Source: Yarrowia lipolytica (Eukaryota; Ascomycota; Dipodascomycetes; Dipodascales). From it: a stretch of DNA of 64,000 nt. The translations under genes were made by a program, and so were the position numbers. The first letter of the stretch is position 1; every line of letters starts with the position of its first letter. Below, in pieces: positions 41,795 through 52,106 of the stretch. The notes under the pieces are model-generated. The model was given only the letters and a program-made list of their open reading frames with translations. It was not told the DNA's origin and did no database searches. The stretch covers positions 1,302,001 through 1,366,000 of the forward strand of contig NC_090774.1 of the NCBI RefSeq assembly GCF_001761485.1. Direction: 5' to 3'.

Positions 41795-42946
41795 TCGCTA
41801 AAGCACAGGGACTTAACCCGTTATCGACAATTAGTTACAAGCCTGCATGGTGATACTGTAGCTGATAGTGAATATCGTGACAGCCAGCCTTGTAGTTTCA
41901 GCGAACTAACGATTAAATAGCTCATTAATTGTAAACGGAGTAAAATAGAGACCAAATACCGAGTCTGTGGTGCATGGGAGTAATGTGAAACAAACACGAG
42001 AGTGTTCTAACATGCTCATAGGCTTCCGATGCTCTCTGCTCTGGCTGCAGTATCTCAGTTGAATGGTCACTTGTCTCAACTTCTTCTTTTCAAGTCATGT
42101 AATCACACCCATCTGGAGTAAACAACTTCCAGTATGGTAAATGTGTGGGGAGTGCAAGACACTCATCTCGGTGCCGTCAACTGTAGGTCTGTGGATATGG
42201 AAACCAAACTTTTCACTTATAACCCAGCTGAGTACCGGTACCTGTATTCGTACTACCTGTACAATTCATCTCGTATTGCGCTTCTAAGTTCTTAGTCATC
42301 AGTTCGTTCGTCAACTCTGACTGTCTCGTATGGACATGACGGAATTACGCATTCTCTACGCACATGGGGCACGTCCAGCCACACCAAAGTCCTACGTACA
42401 TCCCATCATATACATTATCCACAAGCAAAGAACCTAACCAGCCCACACTTGCATTAACAGTGCCTCTAGGCAGCCATTCTGAGAAGACGAGCCCAGAAAG
42501 ACCGCCGATGGCCGAGAACTACAGCAGGTGTCTTCCCACGGCTCCCACACCAGCTGATCGGTAATCGACACGAGCCGCCTTGGAAATCCGTGGAATTTTC
42601 GGACATATTCTACAGCTGAAAAATTCTCCTGTTGGAGAAAAGTGACAAGGTTTAAGCGAGTTTGGGTTCGGTCTGGAAAAAAAAATTTCGTGCCGCAAAA
42701 TATCAAAGTAGACGAGTACTGGGACTATTTTCAGCAGGAAAATTCCAAAAAATCTAAAATATACACCTTCTTAAACGATACCACACGTGTATTTTCGCTC
42801 TGCCATTACCATAGCTCATTTGACGCGTGATATTGTTATTTATGGCTCCCTTTTTCCTCATGCATGTTAATTGCAAATGCGCATGACAAACGCACATATC
42901 TTTCTACCTGGGCTCTTCTCGAAACCCAAATTGAGCTCTCCAAAAA

Positions 42947-42954
42947 TATATAAA
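42947..42954 (+). promoter_or_regulatory. Orphan TATA box
   Basis: TATATAAA is followed by a C-rich tract, the layout of a strong yeast promoter. No open reading frame of any length follows; the sequence runs into a repeat array instead. Confidence 0.4.
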
Positions 42955-43314
42955 CCCCCCCTAGACCCCTCCTAGAACAGCAGAAGCGACCAGTCTCTGG
43001 GCAGCAGCAACTGCAAAGGATGCGGTACCTTCTGATGGACGGTAGGTGCGGTAGAGCCCGCTGAAATGCGGAGCTGAGAAGCAAACCTGTCCCACCCCAC
43101 CATGCAACGATGGACTTGATTGATGACGTGCCATACACAGCTTAGCCAGCCTACGCACGAGATCGTCCGCTTGAGTTTGGGTAGCGCCCAAGGGTTGTGA
43201 TATTTCCCCTGCATGGAAAGATACACATCACCACATGGTCAAGAGCCAATGCCTTGAGAGCAATGACGCGTTGAGACACACGCATGAGCCCAAGAGTGAA
43301 GCCGCCTGAGCCAA

Positions 43315-43416
43315 GAGTCAATGAGTCCTACGGGTTGACCGCTTGTGACAGAGTCAATAAATCCTTCGGGTTGACCTCCTTGCATGAGTCAATAAATCCT
43401 ACCACGGCTGACCGCC
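43315..43416. repeat. 35-36-bp minisatellite, three copies
   Basis: Copies start at 43315, 43351 and 43386. The shared words are GAGTCAATAAATCCT and GGGTTGACC, and copies diverge modestly. Confidence 0.75.
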
Positions 43417-43891
43417 ATACGCTGAAACATGCTATGAGCCAAGAGCGAGGTGTCTAGAGCCGGCTGAAATGCCAGAGCCCGCCTCCGTGCCTTGTGTAAC
43501 ACACATGAGCAAGCCGCCAGAGCCAAGCGCCAGATGCCATCGAGCCAGAGCCACCAATTCGACCGTTGAGAAACTCACAGGGTGGAATTCCTTTTTGAGA
43601 CACTCACGAGAGCCGCCTAGTTAACCTACCTGAGCAAAGCGCCAGAGCCACGATGCCAGAGCCGCCCCAAAGAGCCAACTGTCGAGAGACGGCCAGGTAA
43701 AAGCCGAGAAGCTGCTGAGACGCTACCATGCCGAGAAGCGGGCTGAGACGCGCTAGAGCAAAGATCTGCTTATGACAGACGCCATTCCAATGGTCAAAAG
43801 AGCTATGCAACAGTTAACGAGCCCGCGCCACACGCCGACTATCAAGTCTGAGCGAACGCCAGAGCCGCCAACGAGCCACACCATGATGCCT

Positions 43892-44065
43892 GAGTCAGAG
43901 CCAGTAAGCCCCACTGAGGCAATAAGTGCCAAATCCAGAGCCACAGACGAGAGCAAAGAGCCGGTAAGTCCAAAGATGCAATAAGAGCCAAACGCCAGTC
44001 ACCAGCCAGAGCAAGAGCCAGTGAGTCCACAGATGCAATAAGAGCCAAACGCCTGAGCGATACAC
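43892..44065. repeat. 58-59-bp minisatellite, three copies, within a GAGCC-rich block
   Basis: Copies start at about 43892, 43951 and 44009. The core words are AGAGCC(A/G)GTAAGTCC-like, GATGCAATAAGAGCC and AAACGCC. The flanking sequence from 43240 to 44190 is full of degenerate GAGCCA/GCCAGAG words, which produce spurious repetitive frames on both strands. Confidence 0.75.
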
Positions 44066-45194
44066 GTACCAGAGCCAAAGGAGCCAGGGCCATCGAGCCG
44101 AGGCCAGCCAGATGCCACTAAGAGCCAGAGCCACAACGAGCCAGTTGCCAATAAGAGCCAGAGCACGGGCCAGAGTCACACAAGATGTTGCAGTCGAGAT
44201 GTGTATAGGACGTAGGCAGTTGAACCTCTTAGCAAGAGGATGTAAACTGACCGAACCTATTATTTAGTTGAGAGGAGTAGGTGAAAATCCGAACCTCTGG
44301 GTTAATATATCATGGACCAAAGAGTCCCCACCCAATTTTTCAATTGTAGTGTTATTGTAGCATTTTTGTGTCGTGGTAATTTTTTTTTTTAGTAATTTTT
44401 GTAAGTTTTTTTTCTGTGTGTAAGTACATGAGTACGTGCTAGTGATTTAGCTACTGCACTTGACATACGTACTTGTACAGTACTTACGGTATGTACCTCA
44501 TAATCTCACCACCCAGCTTAGAAAAGTGTGTATATGAATCACCTCAGCTCCAGGAGTCATGAAAAAGCCCCTACTGTACCATCAGATAAGTACATACTCG
44601 ATTACGTTGTACAATACGCCACAATGATGCAACCCCTTGGCGATGAGCTCATCTCAGGGAACTCTAACAGAAATACTTAACATACGCATATAGGAGTGTC
44701 GTGGGTCATTGCATACAAAAAACAAGTACAAATGGGTGTATCCAATGGCTTATCATGGACACTATCACTCCATCATTCTGTCAACCAAGTTTACCCTACC
44801 GAGAGAGACATTTCTCGTCGACAGGCAACTAAAATATTTTCTGACGGCTATTGACGCTGACGACATGTCCCAACAGGGTCACGTGAACCGTGCGGCTTTT
44901 CTATTGAGGAGATGATGTAGAGAAAGAAAAGTAGGAGGTGGTTGGATTGTGTAGCGGGAGTTGTTGGCCTTGGGACTCGTTTCAATCCGACGGTGTATCA
45001 CATGACCAGTAAGATTCTGCCATTACATCTGCTTCACGGTCGCCACAACAGTAGCAATTGCTCTTGTCCCAACCTCGTCTTACTCAGTTCTTCACTGAGT
45101 AAACTGCAAGCTCAAATCATAATCTCCAGTCGGAAAAACTCAACACATTTACACCACACACTCGCACACACATACACGCAAACGCCTCACTCAG

Positions 45195-46250
45195 ATGCTC
45201 AAGCGACAGCTCCATTCCGCCAGCAAACGGTCGGCCACCCGTTTTTCCGACGCACTCAACAAGGGCCCCTCGTTCGATGACTTTCTGACCGGACGAGCAG
45301 GAAAGGCAGCAGCCGTTGATCCTGTCCTGGCAGCATCGTCAGACGGAAAACGACTGCCCAAGTGGCTCAAGACAGAAATTCCCAAGGGAAAGAACCTGCA
45401 CAACATCCGGGAGGACCTGCGAGGTCTGGGTCTGCACACTGTGTGTGAGGAGGCCCGATGTCCTAACATTGGAGAGTGTTGGGGTGGATCGGACAAGAGC
45501 AAGGCCACAGCCACCATCATGCTCATGGGAGACACGTGCACTCGAGGCTGTCGATTCTGCTCCGTCAAGACAAACCGAAACCCCGGCCCTCTGGACCCCA
45601 ACGAGCCCGAAAACACCGCCGTGGCCATCTCCAAGTGGGGTCTGGGCTATGTGGTGCTCACTACTGTGGACAGAGACGACTTGTCCGATGGAGGATCGTG
45701 GCATTTTGCAGACACCGTCAAACGAATCAAGGAGAAGGCGCCCCACATTCTGGTCGAGACGCTATCTGGAGACTTCCGAGGCAATCTGGACCACGTTACT
45801 ACTCTCGCCGAGTCTGGACTCGATGTCTTTGCCCACAACATGGAGACCGTCGAGGCTCTGACCCCCTTTGTGCGAGACCGAAGAGCCACGTTCCAGCAGT
45901 CGTTATCCGTGCTCAGACAGGCCAAGGTGGCCGTGCCCGACCTCATCACAAAGACATCTATCATGCTGGGTTTCGGAGAGACCGACGAACAGGTCGAAGA
46001 CACTCTTATGCAGTTGCGGGGCGTGGGTGTCGACATTGTCACCTTTGGACAGTACATGCGGCCCACAATCCGACATCTGAAGGTGGCTGAATACGTGACA
46101 CCCGAGAAGTTTGACTACTGGCAGAAGCGGGCCATGGATATGGGTTTCCTTTACTGTGCATCCGGACCTCTAGTGCGATCTTCGTACAAGGCCGGCGAGG
46201 TGTTCATTGAAAACGTGTTGAAGAAGCGAAATGCCGCCAAGGCTGTCTAA
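45195..46250 (+). CDS. LIP5: Lipoyl synthase, mitochondrial (LIP5/LIAS)
   Basis: This is a 351-residue radical-SAM enzyme. The first ~25 residues ([17 protein letters not shown]) are basic, hydroxylated and free of acidic residues, so they look like a mitochondrial presequence. The auxiliary cluster motif C-X4-C-X5-C is at C84, C89 and C95 ([12 protein letters not shown]). The radical-SAM cluster C-X3-C-X2-C is at C115, C119 and C122 (CTRGCRFC). The C-terminal RSSYKAG motif, whose serine ligates the auxiliary cluster, is present. The enzyme inserts two sulfur atoms into octanoyl groups on the E2 and H proteins of pyruvate and 2-oxoglutarate dehydrogenase and the glycine cleavage system. The length is slightly short for fungi but complete. 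Confidence 0.97.
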   Translation: MLKRQLHSASKRSATRFSDALNKGPSFDDFLTGRAGKAAAVDPVLAASSDGKRLPKWLKTEIPKGKNLHNIREDLRGLGLHTVCEEARCPNIGECWGGSDKSKATATIMLMGDTCTRGCRFCSVKTNRNPGPLDPNEPENTAVAISKWGLGYVVLTTVDRDDLSDGGSWHFADTVKRIKEKAPHILVETLSGDFRGNLDHVTTLAESGLDVFAHNMETVEALTPFVRDRRATFQQSLSVLRQAKVAVPDLITKTSIMLGFGETDEQVEDTLMQLRGVGVDIVTFGQYMRPTIRHLKVAEYVTPEKFDYWQKRAMDMGFLYCASGPLVRSSYKAGEVFIENVLKKRNAAKAV

Positions 46251-46422
46251 ACTACTCCGGCTTACTCCACCTAACTGACATATATATTTAATCTCCTGAA
46301 TGATAGAAGAACAAGTTTCATGTAGATCTTCACTCGAAGTACTTGTAGCAGGCAGGCGCAATGTACTTTTACAAGGACTTTACTCCATATATAATGCATG
46401 TATTATGAGGTCTATGTGTGTG

Positions 46423-47478
46423 CTACGTTTTGCTTCGTTTGGGCTGACCTTCGTAGTCCCCCATCTCACTGTCTGCATCACTCTTTGAAGTAGAAAGCAC
46501 AGGTTTCCGCTTGGCTCGTTTTCGATCACTGAGTTTCACATTCTGAACCGACTTGACGGCGTTGGATAGAGCCTCCAGAACAGTAGTGTCTTTGACATGC
46601 AGATTGATGATGTTGGCTACTGCGGCCAGCTCGCAGTATTGTGTATGCAGTTGGTCTCTGAGCGCTTGCCAGTCTCGCTGACCGTCGTCCATGAGATATT
46701 CGTCTTCTCGGTCCGATTGCAGGTCCTCCACGTCGCAATTGAGACGGACGTTTTCGCGACGTAGTTCCTCCACTTCTGCCTGCAAGGTCGATTCGGTCTC
46801 TTCGAGGCGTTCAGCCCATCTCTGAGTGGACGCGAGTTGGCTCTGGATCTCTCCGTTGGTTTTCTCCAGCTTCTTGATGTCCTTTTGCAGGTTCCCCAGA
46901 CTGCTCTTGAGTTCTGCGTTTTCCGCCATGATCTTCTTGCGGTTCTCTTTTCGCTGGAACTTTTTGTCGTCAAGAGACCCTCTCAGACGCTTGATTGTAT
47001 CTCTTCTACGGTCATTGATGGCTCGTAGTCGCGAGGTTTCGTTCTCGTGGGCCAGTTCCATGCTGTTCAGAACCGATGTGACTCTACTGAGCTCCTGCTG
47101 CCCAGCAATATGGGTTTGTTGAAGTGCCAGCATCTCTTTCTCGACCTCAGCGATTCTGGCGTCAGCTCTGGCCTTCTCAGACTGCTCCGAGTCGCGAAGA
47201 AGCTCGAAACAATACGTTTCTGCATTCTCCTTGAACCGAGCAGCCTCTGCGAAAACAGTCTGGTGAACCTGCTGGCACTCGGGGGAGCTTGGGTCGGACA
47301 AGGCCTGGACTAGGCGTTCGAGATGGGCTACCTGCTGGCTCAGCAACTGGTTTTCGTTAGTCAATCGCTCCACAATGCGGAACGGATCGTCTGCCTCGGA
47401 CGTCGCAGTCACACTGGCAGTCACGTCAGCCGATTCGTCCATTCCATACGGAGGAGGCTGTTCTTCCCAGCCAGTCAT
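46423..47478 (-). CDS. Coiled-coil protein of unknown function
   Basis: This is a 351-residue acidic protein. Residues about 35-60 and 95-280 have heptad-like Leu/Glu/Lys/Gln patterns (for example ENAELKSSLGNLQKDIKKLEKTNGEIQ, here only cited in part) that predict a long coiled coil. The segment near residues 285-320 (LHTQYCELAAVANIINLHVKDT) looks folded. The tail is basic (DRKRAKRKP), a possible nuclear signal. I cannot assign it to a family; kinetochore, spindle-pole or trafficking coiled-coil proteins are all possible. It is convergent with LIP5, with 172 bp between the stop codons. The ATG at 47478 is the first of the frame. Confidence 0.7.
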   Translation of the reverse strand: MTGWEEQPPPYGMDESADVTASVTATSEADDPFRIVERLTNENQLLSQQVAHLERLVQALSDPSSPECQQVHQTVFAEAARFKENAETYCFELLRDSEQSEKARADARIAEVEKEMLALQQTHIAGQQELSRVTSVLNSMELAHENETSRLRAINDRRRDTIKRLRGSLDDKKFQRKENRKKIMAENAELKSSLGNLQKDIKKLEKTNGEIQSQLASTQRWAERLEETESTLQAEVEELRRENVRLNCDVEDLQSDREDEYLMDDGQRDWQALRDQLHTQYCELAAVANIINLHVKDTTVLEALSNAVKSVQNVKLSDRKRAKRKPVLSTSKSDADSEMGDYEGQPKRSKT

Positions 47479-49389
47479 GACAGCGATGTCCTAGATTAAT
47501 CGTTTTCGTTTGTCGTTTGTCGTTTGTCGTTCGGTGGTTTAGTTTAGTCGTTTGGTTGGTCTTCGCAAATCGGCGTTTCTCCGTGATAATTGTTAGATAT
47601 AGCGTTGTAGACTGTGCGGATCAGTTTTGAACTCATCAGGCTGGTTCTCGATACCTCAAACAGGAGGCTCATCTCGCTCTCAGACGGCAGGACCATAACA
47701 TGACTGATCAGATGAGCAGGATAAGAGCCACGGGAACCAGCCCTCATTTGCCACCGTCGGGAAAGTCGGGGCAGTGGTCTCCCGGTCACGTGACTGGCGT
47801 TGTCATTTGGTATCTAGTTCATGTGTGTGTATATCATACAGTCATGTTTTTTGTTGGTGGTATCTTTTAGCTACATATCTTGAGCACACATGATATTCCC
47901 AAGTTGAGTTTGATGGTGAGTTCGATGTGATCTACCATAGTCCACACAGTACATAGAAGAATACCGACACAAGAACAAGTACTCGTAATTCAGTTGAACT
48001 TGCGAACATATGGGGGACTTTGACATTACAATGCAACCACAATACTGTATGTACCGGTACTGTAGGAGTACTTATAGTTGTACTTTTTCCCACATCTCTG
48101 GTCAAACTTTTTTTTTCTTTTTTTTCTTCTTCATATCATGCCTCTGCTGAACACAACCATAACGATTCCCTACCGCCATACCTCTCCAAAACTCCACCCC
48201 AGGGACAGCGGTTGTCGCCCACGAGCACTCGTACATACATTACTCCGAAAATACATCCAGAAGCATCCAGAAACATGTTTTCCACGTTTGAGGGGCTCTT
48301 GTAGACGCCATTGCATCTAACCTGCGTGGAGGTTGTGCCAAGGCGAGCCGGTACGAGTACGACACTTGAAGCATACAGTACTGTAAGGATTCAGGACTCG
48401 GTGTCAAACTGAAAACGCCCCGGACGCGGTCCATAGATTGCACGGGTCCGCTCTTATCCGCTTTCTCCACCTCCACCCGGCCGGCTTTCTGTACTTGGAC
48501 GGTAGGTTCAAGTGGTAGCTGTTATTCCTTCCAATAATGGATATTTGGATCCGCAACCTTAAGAGGTTCGCTTCGGAGCGCGAGGTTGTCCAGTATAGTG
48601 TATACAGTACGACGATACTCGTGCCTGTATGGTGCGGTGGAGGTTGTTCAAAGGGCAGGTCGAGGGAGATGAGAGTTTTTTCGTCACGTGATGGGGTCAC
48701 ATTGACTGCTCTGGAAATTAATTGCCACCGGGTACGGCGCTCATGTGAGCACTTCTCCCCGCTTAGGACTGCTGCAATTGGGCATACTCCAAGCGAGTAG
48801 CTAACAGACACTCTAATACAAGCGGCAGAGCAGCGTGTTTCAGTTTGGGAAGGTCTGAAACCACCGGTTGGGCTCATGACCGCGGATCGCACACAAGGAC
48901 CAACAGCGGTCAGCAGCCCGCGGAGCCTCGTAACAACGTCTCTGTGTGCACACAAGCGCGTCCGTGCGCGGCCTGTTGTATACGTTCGTGGCGAACTTGC
49001 TGCGCGGTTGCTGTTGTCATGCGCGTGGCGGGCTCCGATTACAGCAATGACTGAGGAGTGTGTTTGGGAGATGGGGGCCGTTCAGAGCGGCAAAAGAAGA
49101 ATATTCTACAGGTTTTAAAGGAAGAAGTCAAAGTAGGACTCAATCTCTCTCTCCTGGGCTCCTCTTCCAGTCATCCTCATCAATCCCCGTGGTTCCATTG
49201 GGACATTTTATCCGCCACCCCCCGTCTGGTCTACATACGGCATCAACCTAATAAGCCCAGATATACTGCTTTAACTAGACCCAAGGCACAGCACGCAGCG
49301 TAGTAAAGTTTGGATCGCCGTCAGGGCTACCACTTGTTAACGCACTGCTTGTTTTTCTTCTCTTTTCACCAAACTCAACCCATCGCGAA
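47479..49389. other. Intergenic region between divergent genes
   Basis: This region of 1.9 kb lies between the coiled-coil gene and the vacuolar transporter gene. It has a poly-T tract near 48109-48130 and GTAC words at 48045-48085 and 48345-48362. A 183-codon frame on the minus strand (48404-48955) has no motif and atypical composition, so I do not call it. Confidence 0.5.
47501..47533. repeat. GTTTGTC short tandem repeat in a promoter
   Basis: A CGTTTGT-type 7-bp unit repeats about four times directly upstream of the coiled-coil gene start. Confidence 0.7.
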
Positions 49390-51606
49390 ATGTCATATCC
49401 CGATCGAAGAGCTTCGTTCGGCTCGTCACCGCGGCAGTCTGCCATCCAGCGGCTCGGAACCCCCGTCCAGGTCGGTTCGCCCAACTCCAACCCAGGCTCG
49501 GTGACGGGCTCCTTCAAGGACTCGATGCGAGAGTCCATGAAGCGGTTCGAGGAGCAGGCCGACGCCAACAAAAACGTGGAGGAGGTGACTTTCAACAAGC
49601 GAACGCCCGAGGAGCAGCACAAGAACGGCAGCGACTCTTCCAAGGGAGGTCTCAAGGGCCTCATGGACAAGGGCAAGGAAAAGGACGATGCCAGCAACAA
49701 GACAGACTCAAATACGAACACAACCACCAAGACCACCCCGTCTAACAGCAGCAAAAACAACAGCAACACCAAAACCAATAACAACAGCAACAGCAATTCG
49801 TCCAACGACACCAAAAAGGATCAATCTGCTTCTCCTGCAAACCCCCCCAACCCCGCAGACGCAGACACCCAGTCGATCCACTCTGTGGACATTGACAACC
49901 CCAATCCCGAGGTGGTCAAGGCTGTCGGCCGACATCTCGTGTCTGACGACAAGACCAGAAACTACGGAGCCACGGAAAGCGAAAATTTCGACTCCCTCAA
50001 ACTGCAGGGAGGAGACATCACCCGCCAGCTGTACAAGTGGCAGAAGGAGCACGAGGAGGGCGGACTCAAGCGATCCAAGTCGTTCGATGCCGGCGAGGGA
50101 GCCTCCTCCTCTGCGACCCAGGAACTCGGACAGGATATCAACTCTATCAAGGCCCCCGGAGGATTCCGACGAAACTTCATTGCTCAAAAGGTGCAGCAAG
50201 AAAACGGCCAGGACAAACCCCCCACCTTCCTCACTCGGAACTTCATTGAGTTCCTGTCTATCTACGGTCATTTTGCCGGCGAGGAGCTCGAGGAGGACGA
50301 CGATGACGACGATGATGATGACTACGACGGAGACGATGAGGTTGACGAGAACGACTACGACGAAGAAACCCCTCTGCGTCGAAGAGCCCGAAAGCAGCGA
50401 GGTGCCAAGCCCGGCCATCCTCCCCAGGGTAATGCATCTGCTACCAAGGCTGTCATGTTGCTGCTCAAGTCCTTTGTGGGAACCGGTGTGCTCTTCCTGC
50501 CCAAGGCCTTCTTCAACGGAGGTCTTCTCTTCTCAGCCTGCGTGCTCACCATGGTGGCTGCTCTCTCTTACTGGTGTTTCCTGCTGCTGATCCAATGCCG
50601 AATGAAGACTGGCGTGTCGTCCTTTGGTGACATTGGTGGCGCCCTCTACGGCCCCAAGATGCGGTCTCTGATTCTCTTCTCCATTGTTATTTCCCAGATT
50701 GGTTTTGCTGCCGCCTACATTGTGTTTACGTCCGAAAACTTGCAGGCCTTCATTCTATCTGTGACCAAGGGAGAGACCTTTGTCAAGATCGAGACTCTCA
50801 TTTTCCTGCAGCTCATTATTTTCCTGCCTCTGTCCATGATTCGAGACATTGCCAAGCTGTCCGGAACTGCTCTGATAGCTGATCTCTTCATTCTGCTGGG
50901 TCTCGTGTACCTGTACTACTGGTCTGGAATGATTGTTGCCACAGAGGGTGTCGCTGATGTCAAGATGTTCAACCCCAACTCCTGGTCGCTGTTCCTCGGT
51001 ACCGCTATCTTCACCTTTGAAGGAATTGGTCTGATTATCCCCATCCAGGAGTCTATGAAGAAGCCCGAGCAGTTCACCCCCGTCCTTGCTGGAGTGATGG
51101 TTGGCATCACTGCCCTGTTTGTGTCCATGGGAGCTATCTGTTACATGGCCTTTGGCTCTGAGGTTAAGACTGTCGTCATTTCCAACCTGCCCCAGGACTC
51201 CAAATTTGTCAATGGTGTGCAGATTCTGTACTCTGCTGCCATTCTGCTGTCCACTCCTCTGCAGCTCTTCCCTGCCATCCGAATCATCGAGAATGGTCTC
51301 TTCACCCGATCAGGCAAGTACAACTCTACCATCAAGTGGCAGAAGAACATTTTCCGGTTCTTCCTTGTGTTTGTCACCGCCTTTGTTGCATGGGGAGGTG
51401 CCGACGATCTCGATCGGTTCGTCGCTCTCACCGGATCGTTTGCATGTGTGCCTCTGGTGTACATTTACCCTCCTCTTTTGCATTACAAGGGTGTTGCTCG
51501 AGGCACCACGGCTCGAACCGCCGATGTCTGTATTTTCATCTTTGGTCTGTGTGCCATGGGCTACACCACTGCCAACACAGTTGGTTCTTGGATTGGCGGA
51601 AACTAG
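49390..51606 (+). CDS. Vacuolar amino-acid transporter, AVT3/AVT4-like
   Basis: This is a 738-residue protein. The first 350 residues are hydrophilic: Ser/Thr-rich, an Asn/Thr/Lys run at about 100-145, and an acidic run (EELEEDDDDDDDD) near 300. The transporter domain starts at about residue 350 with SATKAVMLLLKSFVGTGVLFLPKAF, the first helix of the AAAP family. About ten more hydrophobic helices follow to the C-terminus. Length and architecture match yeast Avt3 (692) and Avt4 (713), which export neutral or basic amino acids from the vacuole. The two cannot be separated by eye. ATG 49390 starts MSYPDRRASFGSSPRQSAIQ, a phosphorylatable N-terminus like those of the family. Confidence 0.88.
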   Translation: MSYPDRRASFGSSPRQSAIQRLGTPVQVGSPNSNPGSVTGSFKDSMRESMKRFEEQADANKNVEEVTFNKRTPEEQHKNGSDSSKGGLKGLMDKGKEKDDASNKTDSNTNTTTKTTPSNSSKNNSNTKTNNNSNSNSSNDTKKDQSASPANPPNPADADTQSIHSVDIDNPNPEVVKAVGRHLVSDDKTRNYGATESENFDSLKLQGGDITRQLYKWQKEHEEGGLKRSKSFDAGEGASSSATQELGQDINSIKAPGGFRRNFIAQKVQQENGQDKPPTFLTRNFIEFLSIYGHFAGEELEEDDDDDDDDDYDGDDEVDENDYDEETPLRRRARKQRGAKPGHPPQGNASATKAVMLLLKSFVGTGVLFLPKAFFNGGLLFSACVLTMVAALSYWCFLLLIQCRMKTGVSSFGDIGGALYGPKMRSLILFSIVISQIGFAAAYIVFTSENLQAFILSVTKGETFVKIETLIFLQLIIFLPLSMIRDIAKLSGTALIADLFILLGLVYLYYWSGMIVATEGVADVKMFNPNSWSLFLGTAIFTFEGIGLIIPIQESMKKPEQFTPVLAGVMVGITALFVSMGAICYMAFGSEVKTVVISNLPQDSKFVNGVQILYSAAILLSTPLQLFPAIRIIENGLFTRSGKYNSTIKWQKNIFRFFLVFVTAFVAWGGADDLDRFVALTGSFACVPLVYIYPPLLHYKGVARGTTARTADVCIFIFGLCAMGYTTANTVGSWIGGN

Positions 51607-52106
51607 ATGATACCATCCGCTGCCGCTTTTCATCAAGCAGGTGCATAGACTTAAATATTTAGTAAATGCACAGATTATATTGGCCTGTGTAAGAGTGTAT
51701 ATGTGGGGGATGTTCGCATTATCGAGGTCATTGCTCTCCATGCAACGGAAGTCGGAACCAGTCTTACTACCCGTTGAAGATGCACATCTTTGCATTAGTG
51801 TGGAAAGGTGCATATAAGCGGAATGTTTCCGCCCATTCATAACAAGTGTTCTATAGATGGGGTAATACAGAGTGAGTTTATGATATGATCTTGACAAGGC
51901 ATAGAACCGCTCTTCTAGTGAAGTTGACTTCCGACAACATCCATTGCTCGATTCAGGCGAGGGAGACTGTGGTTTCAGTTCAATCAATGCCAATGTAACA
52001 TAGTGTCCAAAGCGCTTTAGTTTAGCGCGTTCTGGCCTGTGTGATTATATAAGGAGGGAGATGTTCTGATTGTTGTCTACTAACTATCAATTCCGGTCAA
52101 GAAATC
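51607..52106. other. Intergenic region with the esterase promoter
   Basis: No gene is seen. TATATAAG at 52046-52053 lies 54 bp before the esterase ATG, closer than usual but otherwise a good TATA element. Confidence 0.5.
52046..52053 (+). promoter_or_regulatory. TATA box of the carboxylesterase gene
   Basis: TATATAAG lies 54 bp upstream of ATG 52107 and is followed by a purine-rich stretch. Confidence 0.45.

Larger units (their letters stand above)
41060..45194. other. Long region without a supportable gene; holds a hairpin, an orphan promoter and minisatellites
   Basis: About 4.1 kb between the PhoD-like gene and lipoyl synthase. It contains the inverted repeat at 41736-41794, TATATAAA at 42947-42954 with no following ORF, and the repeat-rich block at 43240-44190. 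A poly-T tract lies near 44381-44412 and GTAC words at 44455-44495. The segment just before 45195 is CA-rich, as in a normal promoter and leader. Confidence 0.55.

Noticed and set aside
43842-44179. Hydrophobic repeated minus-strand frames (GVWLLLHLW-type)
   Set aside because: They are simply translations of the GAGCC minisatellite and have no independent gene signals.
48404-48955. 183-codon minus-strand open frame
   Set aside because: It has no motif, atypical amino-acid composition and no start context.
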